Shown piece by piece: positions 57,553 to 64,000 of a stretch of DNA of 64,000 bases. The notes under the pieces were generated by a model that was given only the letters and a program-made list of their open reading frames with translations, searched no databases and was not told the DNA's origin. Within the stretch, counting starts at the first letter, position 1, and each line of letters starts with the position of its first letter. The position numbers and the translations under genes are program-made. The stretch covers positions 620,001 through 684,000 of the forward strand of contig NZ_FNKB01000001.1 of the NCBI RefSeq assembly GCF_900102345.1, written 5' to 3'. The DNA is from Leucobacter chromiiresistens. Its GTDB lineage: Bacteria; Actinomycetota; Actinomycetes; Actinomycetales; Microbacteriaceae.

Positions 57553-57856
57553 CCTTTGCGTGCTGAGGCACTACATCTAGTGAACCACACCGGGGGCAAC
57601 CACAACATGCCGTAGTTACACCAATGTAGTTTTTCACCGACTTCTCCCGAATGCAGGGCCGGAATTGGGGAGAACTTTCGGCACGCTTTCGCACTTTTCC
57701 CCCACTTATCCACAAGGTCGCCCGCCCCGAAAAATTCCTCTTTCCACACCCGGCTCGGCGTGTCATAGGCGGATCAAAGCTTCGTTGCGGGCACTGCGCC
57801 TCTAAGTGGGAGAGAAGACCAGGCCGACGAAACAGGGTGGGCAGCGAAACGGATCG

Positions 57857-57875
57857 TGGCAACATTGTGGCAACA
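57857..57875 (+). repeat. Right arm-type integrase site pair
   Basis: TGGCAAC (57857-57863) and TGGCAACA (57868-57875), 11 bp apart and about 100 bp inside attR; same motif, spacing and orientation as 50115-50133. Confidence 0.7.
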
Positions 57876-57976
57876 CTTCGCCAAATCAGGTCGCATTCAG
57901 TAGGGCTGGCGTGAGCAAAGAACCGTGTAATCATGCTGATTTTGCGAGACACTACGCCAGGGTGCGGGCCCAGCTA

Positions 57977-58000
57977 GAGTTCGATTCTCCCAGGATCCAC
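57977..58000. repeat. attR core (24-bp direct repeat)
   Basis: Identical to 50018-50041. It is followed at 58007 by the original tRNA-Ala terminator, which confirms the order attL-element-attR. Confidence 0.92.
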
Positions 58001-58006
58001 CGAGAA

Positions 58007-58034
58007 ACACCCCCGGCGTTCGCGTCGGGGGTGT
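58007..58034 (+). terminator. Displaced native terminator of tRNA-Ala
   Basis: Arms ACACCCCCGGCG (58007-58018) and CGTCGGGGGTGT (58023-58034) begin 6 nt after attR. Confidence 0.75.
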
Positions 58035-58037
58035 TGT

Positions 58038-58051
58038 GTTTCACGTGGAAC
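58038..58051. promoter_or_regulatory. parS-like site
   Basis: GTTTCACGTGGAAC differs by one base from the parS core. It may be a weak ParB site next to the element insertion point, or chance. Confidence 0.35.
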
Positions 58052-58150
58052 GTGTTCGGGAGCGCAGCCGACGAGGGTAGGGAAAACCCGAACGGGACCG
58101 TCGGGTCTGCTGGCTCCACGCGCGTGCGGGGGAGCGCCTACCGTAGAACC

Positions 58151-59518
58151 ATGATCACTCCTCATGCATCCGATGCGCCGACGACGCCACTGCCGCCGGC
58201 CGGCGGCGAGCCGTCTCTGGCGGATTCGGGCTCGCAGACAGACACGAGTACGGAGACGGCTGCGGGTGCGCAGGTGCAGGCGGAGCCGCACGCGCAGACG
58301 CTGCCGTACCCGCGAGTGGCGCCGCAGACCGCGCCCGCGGCCCCTCCGGCCCCGGCAGCGGCCGGTCTTCCGCACGCGGGCCCGCAGCAGCACCGCCGAC
58401 CGGCGACGTCGACGACCTCGAAGACCCCCTTCCGACTGCTGCTCACCTGCCTCCACCTCGCCGCACTCGGCGTCGTGGGATTCACCATCACGCTCGTGCT
58501 CGCCGCGCTCCTCGGCACCGGCATCGGCATGCTCATCATCGGCGTTGGCCTCGTGCTGCTCGTCGCGGCCGTATACGCGCTCTACGGCATCGCCTGGTTC
58601 GAGACGTACCGAGTCGGCGGCCTGTACGGGATCGCGGTCACGGCCCCGGCGTGGCAGCAGCGGCGCGGCCCCGGCTTCGGCGGATGGCTGGGTTCGGTGC
58701 TGCGGCAGTCCGTGGACGGGCGGATGTGGCGCGCGGTCGCGAACTTCGCGATCTCGAGCGCGCTGGGCGCCGCCCTGCTCGGGCTCGTGCAGGGCTTCGT
58801 GCAGGCGTTCATCTCGCTGTTCCGCACCTGGTCGGTGTGGTGGCAGCCGGGCATCATCGGGATGCTGATCTGCGCCGGCGGCATCATCGGGCTCGCACTG
58901 CTGCACCGGTTGATCGCCGTCGCCATCATCGGATCCACGGCGGCCGAGGCGGAGCTCACGGAGCACGCACGCGTCTCCGCCGAGCAGCGCGCCGGGGCGG
59001 TTCGCGCTGCAGACGTCGAACGCACCCGCATCGAACGCGATCTGCACGACGGGGTGCAGCCCCGCCTGGTGTCCGTCGGCATGACGCTCGGCCTCGCGCA
59101 GCAGAAGATCGACTCCGACCCCGATGCGGCGAAGATGCTGGTCGCCGAGGCGCACACCTCGACGAAGGCGGCGATCACCGAGCTGCGCCAACTCGCGCGG
59201 GGCATCTACGCCTCGGTGCTCGACGATCGCGGGCTCGACGCGGCCCTCTCCGCACTCGCAGCCCGATCCCACATCCCCGTGCACGTCGACGTGCGGCTCG
59301 CGGGGCGCTGCAGCCGCGACGCGGAGGCCGCCGTGTACTTCGCGATCGCGGAGTCGCTGACGAACGCTGCGAAGCACTCCCGCGCGAGCGAGGCGCGCGT
59401 CATCGTGCGCATGCGCGACGACGACGGTGCGCCGACCCCGTTCCTCTGGGCCCGGGTCGAGGACAACGGCATCGGCGGTGCGCGCGTCACGCCCGGGGCG
59501 GCCTCGACGGCATCATGA
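58151..59518 (+). CDS. NarL-type sensor histidine kinase, C-terminus lost by frameshift
   Basis: A 455-residue protein. A long Ala/Pro/Gln-rich N-terminal tail precedes five or so membrane helices (residues 95-270), then a HisKA_3 domain with phospho-acceptor His299 in IERDLHDGVQPRL, then HATPase with the N box (AIAESLTNAAKHS) and G1 box (VEDNGIGG). Just after G1 the frame breaks at a run of four G (about 59491-59495) and stops at 59518. The missing part (GGLDGIMNRVLAAGG...LEVSVPCAS) continues in another frame to 59610. One extra G would restore it. The pair with the next gene forms a two-component system. The site is either a true inactivating mutation or a homopolymer sequencing error. Confidence 0.85.
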   Translation: MITPHASDAPTTPLPPAGGEPSLADSGSQTDTSTETAAGAQVQAEPHAQTLPYPRVAPQTAPAAPPAPAAAGLPHAGPQQHRRPATSTTSKTPFRLLLTCLHLAALGVVGFTITLVLAALLGTGIGMLIIGVGLVLLVAAVYALYGIAWFETYRVGGLYGIAVTAPAWQQRRGPGFGGWLGSVLRQSVDGRMWRAVANFAISSALGAALLGLVQGFVQAFISLFRTWSVWWQPGIIGMLICAGGIIGLALLHRLIAVAIIGSTAAEAELTEHARVSAEQRAGAVRAADVERTRIERDLHDGVQPRLVSVGMTLGLAQQKIDSDPDAAKMLVAEAHTSTKAAITELRQLARGIYASVLDDRGLDAALSALAARSHIPVHVDVRLAGRCSRDAEAAVYFAIAESLTNAAKHSRASEARVIVRMRDDDGAPTPFLWARVEDNGIGGARVTPGAASTAS

Positions 59519-59610
59519 ACCGGGTGCTGGCCGCCGGCGGCACCACCCGCCTCGACAGCCCGCGCGGCGGGCCCACGACACTGGAGGTGAGCGTCCCGTG
59601 CGCATCTTGA
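59491..59610 (+). pseudogene. Out-of-frame 3' end of the sensor kinase gene
   Basis: In the +1-shifted frame it reads GGLDGIMNRVLAAGGTTRLD then SPRGGPTTLEVSVPCAS and a TGA at 59608-59610, the normal G2 box and last strand of a NarL-type HATPase. This end overlaps the response-regulator start by 13 nt, as in intact operons. Confidence 0.75.
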
Positions 59611-60314
59611 TCTGCGAAGACTCGGTGCTGCTGCGCGAAGGGCTGGTGCGCCTGCTCGAGCACGGCGGGCACACCGTCGTGGCGGCCCTGCCCGATGCGA
59701 CAACCGTGCTGCAGACCGTTGCGACGACCGACCCCGAGCTGTGCATCCTCGACGTGCGGCTGCCTCCCTCCTTCACCGACGAGGGCATCCTCGCCGCGCT
59801 GGAGCTGCGCCGCACCCACCCGCGCCTCCCGGTGCTGGTGCTCTCCCAGTACGTCGAGGAGCGCTACGCGAGCGAGCTGATCGCCGCGCAGGGCGGGGCC
59901 TTCGGCTACCTCCTGAAGGATCGCGTCGCCGACGTCGGGGACTTCATCGAGTCGGTGCAGCGCATCGCCTCGGGCGCCACCGTGCTCGACCCCGAAGTTG
60001 TCGCCCAGCTGCTCACCCGCCGGTCGCGCGACGACCGCATGCGCGCACTCACCGAGCGCGAGCGCACCGTGCTCGCAGCGCTCGCCGAGGGTCGATCGAA
60101 CCAGTCGATCGCAGCCCTGCTCTTCCTCTCCGAAGCGAGCGTCGAGAAGCACATCACCGCGATCTTCCAGAAGCTGCAACTCGAGCCCGACGGTGGCGGC
60201 AACCGCCGCGTGCTCGCCGCGATCGCTCACTTCGAGAGCTTCGGGAGCCCGCCCGCCGCAGGGCCCGACCCCCGACGTTCCACCCCCGATGCACAGACCG
60301 GAGCCTCAGCATGA
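59598..60314 (+). CDS. LuxR/NarL-type response regulator
   Basis: A 238-residue regulator. A receiver domain (ILICEDSVLLREGLVRLL; phospho-acceptor Asp52 in LCILDVRLPP; Lys in YLLKDRVADV) precedes a C-terminal LuxR HTH (LTERERTVLAALAEGRSNQS and LFLSEASVEKHITAIFQKL). GTG 59598 overlaps the restored kinase end. It would be controlled by the kinase upstream and probably regulates the coupled DUF4097-like gene. If the kinase is truly broken, the regulator may be orphaned or act unphosphorylated. Confidence 0.92.
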   Translation: MRILICEDSVLLREGLVRLLEHGGHTVVAALPDATTVLQTVATTDPELCILDVRLPPSFTDEGILAALELRRTHPRLPVLVLSQYVEERYASELIAAQGGAFGYLLKDRVADVGDFIESVQRIASGATVLDPEVVAQLLTRRSRDDRMRALTERERTVLAALAEGRSNQSIAALLFLSEASVEKHITAIFQKLQLEPDGGGNRRVLAAIAHFESFGSPPAAGPDPRRSTPDAQTGASA

Positions 60315-61360
60315 CCACCCCCATCACCCCCGACGAATCCGCCCACGGATCAGTCCGGCACCCCGACGCCGTCGAACCCGGCACATCGCAGCCCGGCGCC
60401 GCCCAGCCAGACGCATTGCAGCCCGGCAAGCCCCATACGGAGAATGCCACGCGCAAGGGATCGCCGTCGACGCGAGTGATCGTCGCGGTCACGGCCGCGG
60501 TCGGGGGAGTGGCACTGCTCGCGGTCGCCGCATCGACCGCCTACTCCGACATCATGCCCGAGCGCTACGATGCGATCGACGCCTTCGTCGGCAGTGCGAC
60601 CGACCTCGACGAGACCGATGGTTCGGGCGGTGCGGCGCCCGGCTCGGAGCAGGTGGTCGACGACGGGTCGGGCACGGTGACGCACTTCGCGCCCGTCGAC
60701 GCAGTGCGGGCCTTGGACGTCGAGATCTCGGGCGCATCGTTCGAGGTGGCGTTCGGCGACGTCGCCGAGGCCGAGCTCGTGGCGACGGGCGATCGCGCGG
60801 CGAACTGGACGCTCGCGGTGCGCGAGGGCCGCCTGACCGTCGAGACCCCGGATCGCGGGTTCACCACGGGCTGCTTCGTCAACTGCGGCGCCGGGTCGCT
60901 CGGGGACGCCTCGGGCATGCTGACGCTTCCGCAGTCGATGATCGAGGATGGCAGGCTCGACGCTGAGCTGAGCGTCGAGGGAGGCGCGCTGCGAGGATCG
61001 GGATCCTTCCGCTCGCTCGACGTCAGCGTGCAGGGAGGCGACGTCCGCCTCGACGGCAGCGCCCAGAACCTCGAGGTCGAGGTCGAAGCCGGCAAGGCGG
61101 AGCTCGAGCTCGCCGACGTCGGCACGGCCGAGGTCGGCGTCGAGGCTGGATCCGTGCGCGTGGCGATGACCGGCGCGGCTCCGGATCGCGTCTCCGTCGA
61201 GGCGAGCACCGGCAGTGCCGCGCTCGACCTCCCGGAGGCCGACTACCGCGTCGATGCGACCGCCGAACTCGGCGAGTTCGACGACCGTCTCGCGAAGAGC
61301 GACGACTCGAAGCACGTGGTGTCGGTGCGTGCGGAGGCCGCGAAGGTCGTGCTGCAGTAG
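60311..61360 (+). CDS. DUF4097-like membrane-anchored beta-helix protein
   Basis: A 349-residue protein with a Pro/Gln/Thr-rich cytoplasmic tail, one membrane helix (VIVAVTAAVGGVALLAVAA, near residue 57), then an external domain of repeated short beta strands (ALDVEISGASFEVAFGDVAE; LDVSVQGGDVRLDGSAQNLE; AEVGVEAGSVRVAMTG), typical of DUF4097/LiaF-type right-handed helices. ATG 60311 overlaps the regulator stop by 4 nt. It is probably the membrane partner or output of the two-component system. Confidence 0.8.
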   Translation: MTTPITPDESAHGSVRHPDAVEPGTSQPGAAQPDALQPGKPHTENATRKGSPSTRVIVAVTAAVGGVALLAVAASTAYSDIMPERYDAIDAFVGSATDLDETDGSGGAAPGSEQVVDDGSGTVTHFAPVDAVRALDVEISGASFEVAFGDVAEAELVATGDRAANWTLAVREGRLTVETPDRGFTTGCFVNCGAGSLGDASGMLTLPQSMIEDGRLDAELSVEGGALRGSGSFRSLDVSVQGGDVRLDGSAQNLEVEVEAGKAELELADVGTAEVGVEAGSVRVAMTGAAPDRVSVEASTGSAALDLPEADYRVDATAELGEFDDRLAKSDDSKHVVSVRAEAAKVVLQ

Positions 61361-61430
61361 CCTGCGCGCACGGAGTCGCCTCTGCGCACCGAGTCGCCCC
61401 GGCTCCGCGGGCGCACCGTACACTGGGCGC

Positions 61431-62876
61431 ATGGACCACGGCGGAGACGCGGGGCGATACGGCGGAGACGCGCGGCGTGACGGCGGAGACGCGCGGCGTG
61501 ACGGCGGAGACGCGGGGCGTGACGGCGGAGACGCGGGGCGTGACGGCGGAGACGCGGGGCGTGACAGCGGAGACGCGGGGCGTCACGGCGGATCGTTGCC
61601 GGCGCGCCCGATGCCGGGCGGGCCGGCACCGTCGGGTCCGCATGCGGATCGGTCGGCGACGCTCGGCGCCTCGGCCCGGTTCGCATCGCTCGGGTCGGCG
61701 GGCCGGGCCCGCGCGGAAGCGAGCGGGAACGCCGGGGCTGCGTCGTGGGCCCGCAGCCCGCTCCACTGGCGCCCCGATGTGCTCGGGGCGGGCTTCGAGG
61801 CGGCCGAACTCGATCTCGGTGCAGACGACGAGGGTCCGTTGGTCGCCACGCTCGTGCGCTCCCTGCCGGCGCCTCCCCGACTGCTCGACCGCGTGCTGCG
61901 CCGCACGCCGCTGCTCGCCGACGTCGACGTGCTGTACGTGCACGGCTGGTCCGACTACTTCTTCCAGCGCAGCATGGCGCGCTTCTGGACCGACCGGGGA
62001 GCGCGCTTCTACGCGCTCGATCTGCGCAAGTACGGTCGCAGCCTGCGCGACGGCCAGACCCCGGGCTACATCGAGAATCTCGACGACTACGATCTGGAGA
62101 TCGGGTTGGCTCTCGACGCGATGGGTCACGGCGAGGGCGACGGCCCGCGAGCGGGCACCGCCGCGCCTGATGGGGCTGCGCCACGAGACGGAGGAGCCCC
62201 GCGCAGGCTCATCCTCTTCGGGCACTCCACGGGCGGCCTCATTCTGAGCCTGTGGGCGTCCACCCATCCGGGTCGGGCCGACGGTCTCGTGCTCAACAGC
62301 CCGTGGCTCGAGTTCCAGCTGACGGGAGCGGGCCGGCAGATGCTCGCTCCACTGCTCGATCTCGGCGCGCGGTTCAACCTGCGAGACTCCGCACCGCAGT
62401 TCGACGCGGGGCTCTACACGCGTGCGCAGCGCGCGGTGGGGCCGCAGGACGAGCTGGCCACGATCGACGAGCGATGGCGGCCGGCGCGCAGTCACGCGGT
62501 GCTGACGGTGTGGCTCCGCGCGATCCTCGCCGGTCATGCCCGGGTGAGTCGGGGGCTCGCCATCGAGTCGCCGATTCTCATGCTGCTCTCGGCCCGCTCG
62601 GCGCTGCCGCTGCGCTGGGACGAGGCGCTGACGAGCGCCGACACGGTGCTCGAGGTCGATGAGATCGCGAAGGCGTCGCTGCGGCTGGGCTCGACGCTCA
62701 CCATCGAGCGTCTCGACGGCGCACTGCACGATGTCTTTCTGTCACGGGATGCGGTGCGCGCCGAGGCGTACGCTCGACTCGAGCGCTGGGTTGCGGGCTG
62801 GGCGGCGGCGCAGCGGGCGGCGAGAGGGGGCGCACCGGGCCTCCGGCGCCGCAGGGCTCGTACCGCCGCGTCCTGA
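61431..62876 (+). CDS. Alpha/beta hydrolase with N-terminal heptapeptide repeat
   Basis: A 481-residue protein. Residues 4-52 or so are seven copies of a GGDAxRD repeat, followed by a Pro/Ala-rich stretch. The hydrolase domain starts near residue 105, with the oxyanion motif VDVLYVHGWSDYF, nucleophile elbow LFGHSTGGLIL (Ser) and a C-terminal His in LDGALHDVFLSRD. It resembles lysophospholipase/monoacylglycerol lipase-like enzymes. A TACACT box ends 6 nt before ATG 61431, so translation is likely leaderless and includes the repeat. The substrate is unknown. Confidence 0.82.
   Translation: MDHGGDAGRYGGDARRDGGDARRDGGDAGRDGGDAGRDGGDAGRDSGDAGRHGGSLPARPMPGGPAPSGPHADRSATLGASARFASLGSAGRARAEASGNAGAASWARSPLHWRPDVLGAGFEAAELDLGADDEGPLVATLVRSLPAPPRLLDRVLRRTPLLADVDVLYVHGWSDYFFQRSMARFWTDRGARFYALDLRKYGRSLRDGQTPGYIENLDDYDLEIGLALDAMGHGEGDGPRAGTAAPDGAAPRDGGAPRRLILFGHSTGGLILSLWASTHPGRADGLVLNSPWLEFQLTGAGRQMLAPLLDLGARFNLRDSAPQFDAGLYTRAQRAVGPQDELATIDERWRPARSHAVLTVWLRAILAGHARVSRGLAIESPILMLLSARSALPLRWDEALTSADTVLEVDEIAKASLRLGSTLTIERLDGALHDVFLSRDAVRAEAYARLERWVAGWAAAQRAARGGAPGLRRRRARTAAS
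61440..61586 (+). repeat. 21-bp coding tandem repeat (seven copies)
   Basis: Seven units of GGCGGAGACGCGGGGCGTGA plus C (21 bp) encode GGDAxRD. Variation among units is mainly one base (GCGC versus GGGC), which points to recent expansion. Copy-number changes would keep the frame. Confidence 0.9.
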
Positions 62877-62929
62877 GCGCGTCGGCGCGCGCGGAGCGGC
62901 CTCGACGCCCGACCGACTAGGCTCGGATC

Positions 62930-63415
62930 ATGGATCTTCGAGTCGCCGCCTACGCCGTCGTTGAGCGGCGCGGCAAGATCCTGCTCACCCACTGGCGTCG
63001 GGGTCATCTGCACGGGTGGACGCTGCCCGGCGGCGGCATCGAGAGCGGCGAGGATCCCCGCGATGCCGTCGTGCGCGAGGTGGCGGAGGAGACCGGGCTC
63101 GAGGCGAAGGTGGGCAAGCTGCTCGGTGTGGACTCGCGCGTCATGGTGCGCGAGGAGGTGCCTACGGGCGACGACCCCGAGCTGCACACGATTCGCATCG
63201 TGTATCGGGCGACCGTCGTGGACGGGCCGCTGCGCAACGAGGTCGACGGGTCGTCGGATGAGGCGCGGTGGGTGGCGCTCCGCGACATCAAGTCGCTGCG
63301 AACGCTGTCGCTGGTGCAGACGGGTCTGCGAATGGCGGGGCTGAATCGGCGCCCGGTGGGCAAGCCCGGCAAGGGCGCGAACCGGCAGGGCCGCTCGGGG
63401 AAGCCGCGCAAGTAG
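62930..63415 (+). CDS. NUDIX hydrolase
   Basis: A 161-residue NUDIX protein. The Nudix box GGGIESGEDPRDAVVREVAE continues as ETGL and is complete (G-x5-E-x7-REVAEETG). The early substrate-side strand is LLTHWRRGHLHGWTLPGG. A basic C-terminal tail (RRPVGKPGKGANRQGR) is likely disordered. It hydrolyses a nucleoside diphosphate derivative; the substrate is not predictable. A TAGGCT box ends 6 nt before ATG 62930 (leaderless). Confidence 0.92.
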   Translation: MDLRVAAYAVVERRGKILLTHWRRGHLHGWTLPGGGIESGEDPRDAVVREVAEETGLEAKVGKLLGVDSRVMVREEVPTGDDPELHTIRIVYRATVVDGPLRNEVDGSSDEARWVALRDIKSLRTLSLVQTGLRMAGLNRRPVGKPGKGANRQGRSGKPRK

Positions 63416-63500
63416 TCGCCGGATCGGGGCGCGGGCCGCTGGTCAGCCGGAGCCGCTCCCGCATCGCCGGCCGGCGAGGATCGCACCGAACCTCACAACG

Positions 63501-63540
63501 ACGAATGGCGCCCCGGCTGGTGAGCCGGAGCGCCATTCGT
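63501..63540. terminator. Bidirectional terminator after the NUDIX gene
   Basis: Arms ACGAATGGCG (63501-63510) and CGCCATTCGT (63531-63540), with an inner CCGGCT/AGCCGG stem. It lies between convergent genes. Confidence 0.75.
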
Positions 63541-63550
63541 TGCAGATGCC

Positions 63551-64000
63551 TCAGTTCTCGGGCGCGACCCAGAGCTCGTCATCGGTGCGGAACGCCTGCC
63601 AGAGCGCGTAGCCCACGCCGACGGCCGCGGCGACGCCGAGCCCGAGCGCGACGACCCCGCCGGCGCTCTTCTTCGGCTTCAGGTAGCCCGAGCGCTCGCC
63701 GAACCCGCGGACCTTCTTCGCCGCCTTCGGGTTGTCGATCTCGTCGAGCGTCTGGATCGTGCGCGCGAGCGCGCTCGCGACGATCGGGGTGGTCGCGCGA
63801 CGCACCGTGCTGGCCGCCCGACGAGCCGTCGCGACACCGCGATCGAGCGTCGGGCGCACCGCCTCGAGTGCTCCGTCCACCCGCGGCATCAGGTGCTCGT
63901 CGCTGAGGTGGCGGGCCTGTCCGCCGACCTGGCCGAGCACCTCCCCGGCATGCCCCAGCACCACGCGCTGCTGGTCGAGCAGCTCCTGGGCGTTCTTCCG
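63551..64000 (-). CDS. Hypothetical membrane-anchored protein (5' end outside the window)
   Basis: At least 149 residues. The frame stays open to the right edge (RKNAQELLDQQR before the GTG at 63964), so the true start probably lies outside. The N-terminal part is helical and amphipathic (VDGALEAVRPTLDRGVATAR), with one membrane helix near the C-terminus (GGVVALGLGVAAAVGVGYAL) and a short tail WVAPEN. No family is recognised. Such proteins recur in Microbacteriaceae. Confidence 0.6.
   Translation of the reverse strand, partial: RKNAQELLDQQRVVLGHAGEVLGQVGGQARHLSDEHLMPRVDGALEAVRPTLDRGVATARRAASTVRRATTPIVASALARTIQTLDEIDNPKAAKKVRGFGERSGYLKPKKSAGGVVALGLGVAAAVGVGYALWQAFRTDDELWVAPEN

Larger units (their letters stand above)
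57268..57976. other. Non-coding right end of the element
   Basis: About 700 bp with no supported gene. It contains a small GTCGGGG/CCCCGAC hairpin (57304-57322), a 10-bp stem terminator (57520-57552), a perfect DnaA box TTATCCACA near 57705, and the right arm-type sites (57857-57875). It is less G+C-rich than the host chromosome. Confidence 0.6.
50018..58000. mobile_element. Integrated 8-kb satellite-like element in tRNA-Ala
   Basis: Bounded by a perfect 24-bp repeat (50018-50041 and 57977-58000) of the tRNA-Ala 3' end. From left to right it holds an integrase, a putative HTH repressor (both minus), a divergent operon with an Xis-like protein, five small genes and a winged-helix replication protein, an iteron-like array, three small genes, an HK97 major capsid protein, a probable TerS, and two tiny minus-strand genes. 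Portal, protease, large terminase, tail and lysis genes are absent. Its non-coding DNA is visibly richer in A+T than the host. The size and content fit a phage satellite (PICI-like) rather than a decayed prophage. Confidence 0.85.

Noticed and set aside
57509..57952. 147-residue minus-strand open frame in the right end of the element, with a CCGCPRC-like cysteine cluster
   Set aside because: It crosses a terminator stem and the arm-type sites, lacks a convincing ribosome binding site, and its cysteine cluster falls in repetitive low-complexity DNA. Judged non-coding.
58038..58051. Counting this and 45068-45081 as full parS sites
   Set aside because: Each has a mismatch in the palindrome core; listed only as parS-like.

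Overview
The window is high-G+C actinobacterial chromosome. The gene order around dnaA (rnpA-rpmH-dnaA-dnaN-recF-DUF721-gyrB-gyrA), mycothiol-type genes (mshA-like, mshB), a DUF3566 protein after gyrA and the DUF6049 protein near trxB fit the order Micrococcales. Microbacteriaceae, perhaps Leucobacter-like, is my best guess; this is inference from synteny, not a database match.

Layout. (1) 1-13100: a myo-inositol catabolism locus on the minus strand (iolC, a Cgl0159-type aldolase candidate, iolA, iolB, iolD, then iolE, iolG, iolH), with a divergent GntR regulator and a convergent TauE-type transporter. A plus-strand class II fic gene sits between iolD and iolE and splits the operon; related AT-rich sites lie on both of its sides. 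(2) 13070-15500: an MshA-like glycosyltransferase and a cation-diffusion-facilitator exporter. (3) 15750-20540: a translationally coupled operon for a HisC-like aminotransferase and a branched-chain 2-oxoacid dehydrogenase (E1 alpha, E1 beta, E2). (4) 20740-25065: small membrane proteins, purB and dnaB. (5) 25180-30500: a DnaA-box cluster, then rpsF-ssb-rpsR-rplI, mshB and a CCA-adding enzyme. (6) 30500-49600: the origin region with DUF6049, trxB-trxA, parA-parB, rsmG, jag, yidC, yidD, rnpA, rpmH, dnaA, oriC, dnaN, recF, DUF721, gyrB, gyrA and DUF3566; consensus parS sites lie before rsmG and, as a pair, inside recF. (7) 49688-58000: tRNA-Ile, then tRNA-Ala carrying an integrated element of about 8 kb. 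(8) 58150-64000: a sensor kinase with a C-terminal frameshift, its response regulator and a DUF4097-like partner, an alpha/beta hydrolase with a 21-bp coding repeat, a NUDIX hydrolase, and a hypothetical gene cut by the window edge.

The most interesting unit is the 50018-58000 element. It is bounded by a perfect 24-bp direct repeat of the tRNA-Ala 3' end, and each end carries a matching pair of TGGCAAC motifs spaced 11 bp. Inside are a tyrosine integrase, a putative HTH repressor, an Xis-like protein, and a run of six genes in which every neighbouring pair overlaps by exactly 4 nt, ending in a replication-organiser-like winged-helix protein. An iteron-like array follows, then a lone HK97-type major capsid protein and a probable small terminase subunit. 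No portal, protease, large terminase or tail gene is present. This looks like a very small phage satellite that brings its own capsid subunit and packaging specificity and takes the rest from a helper phage.

Many genes here appear leaderless: a TANNNT box ends 6-7 nt before the start codon.
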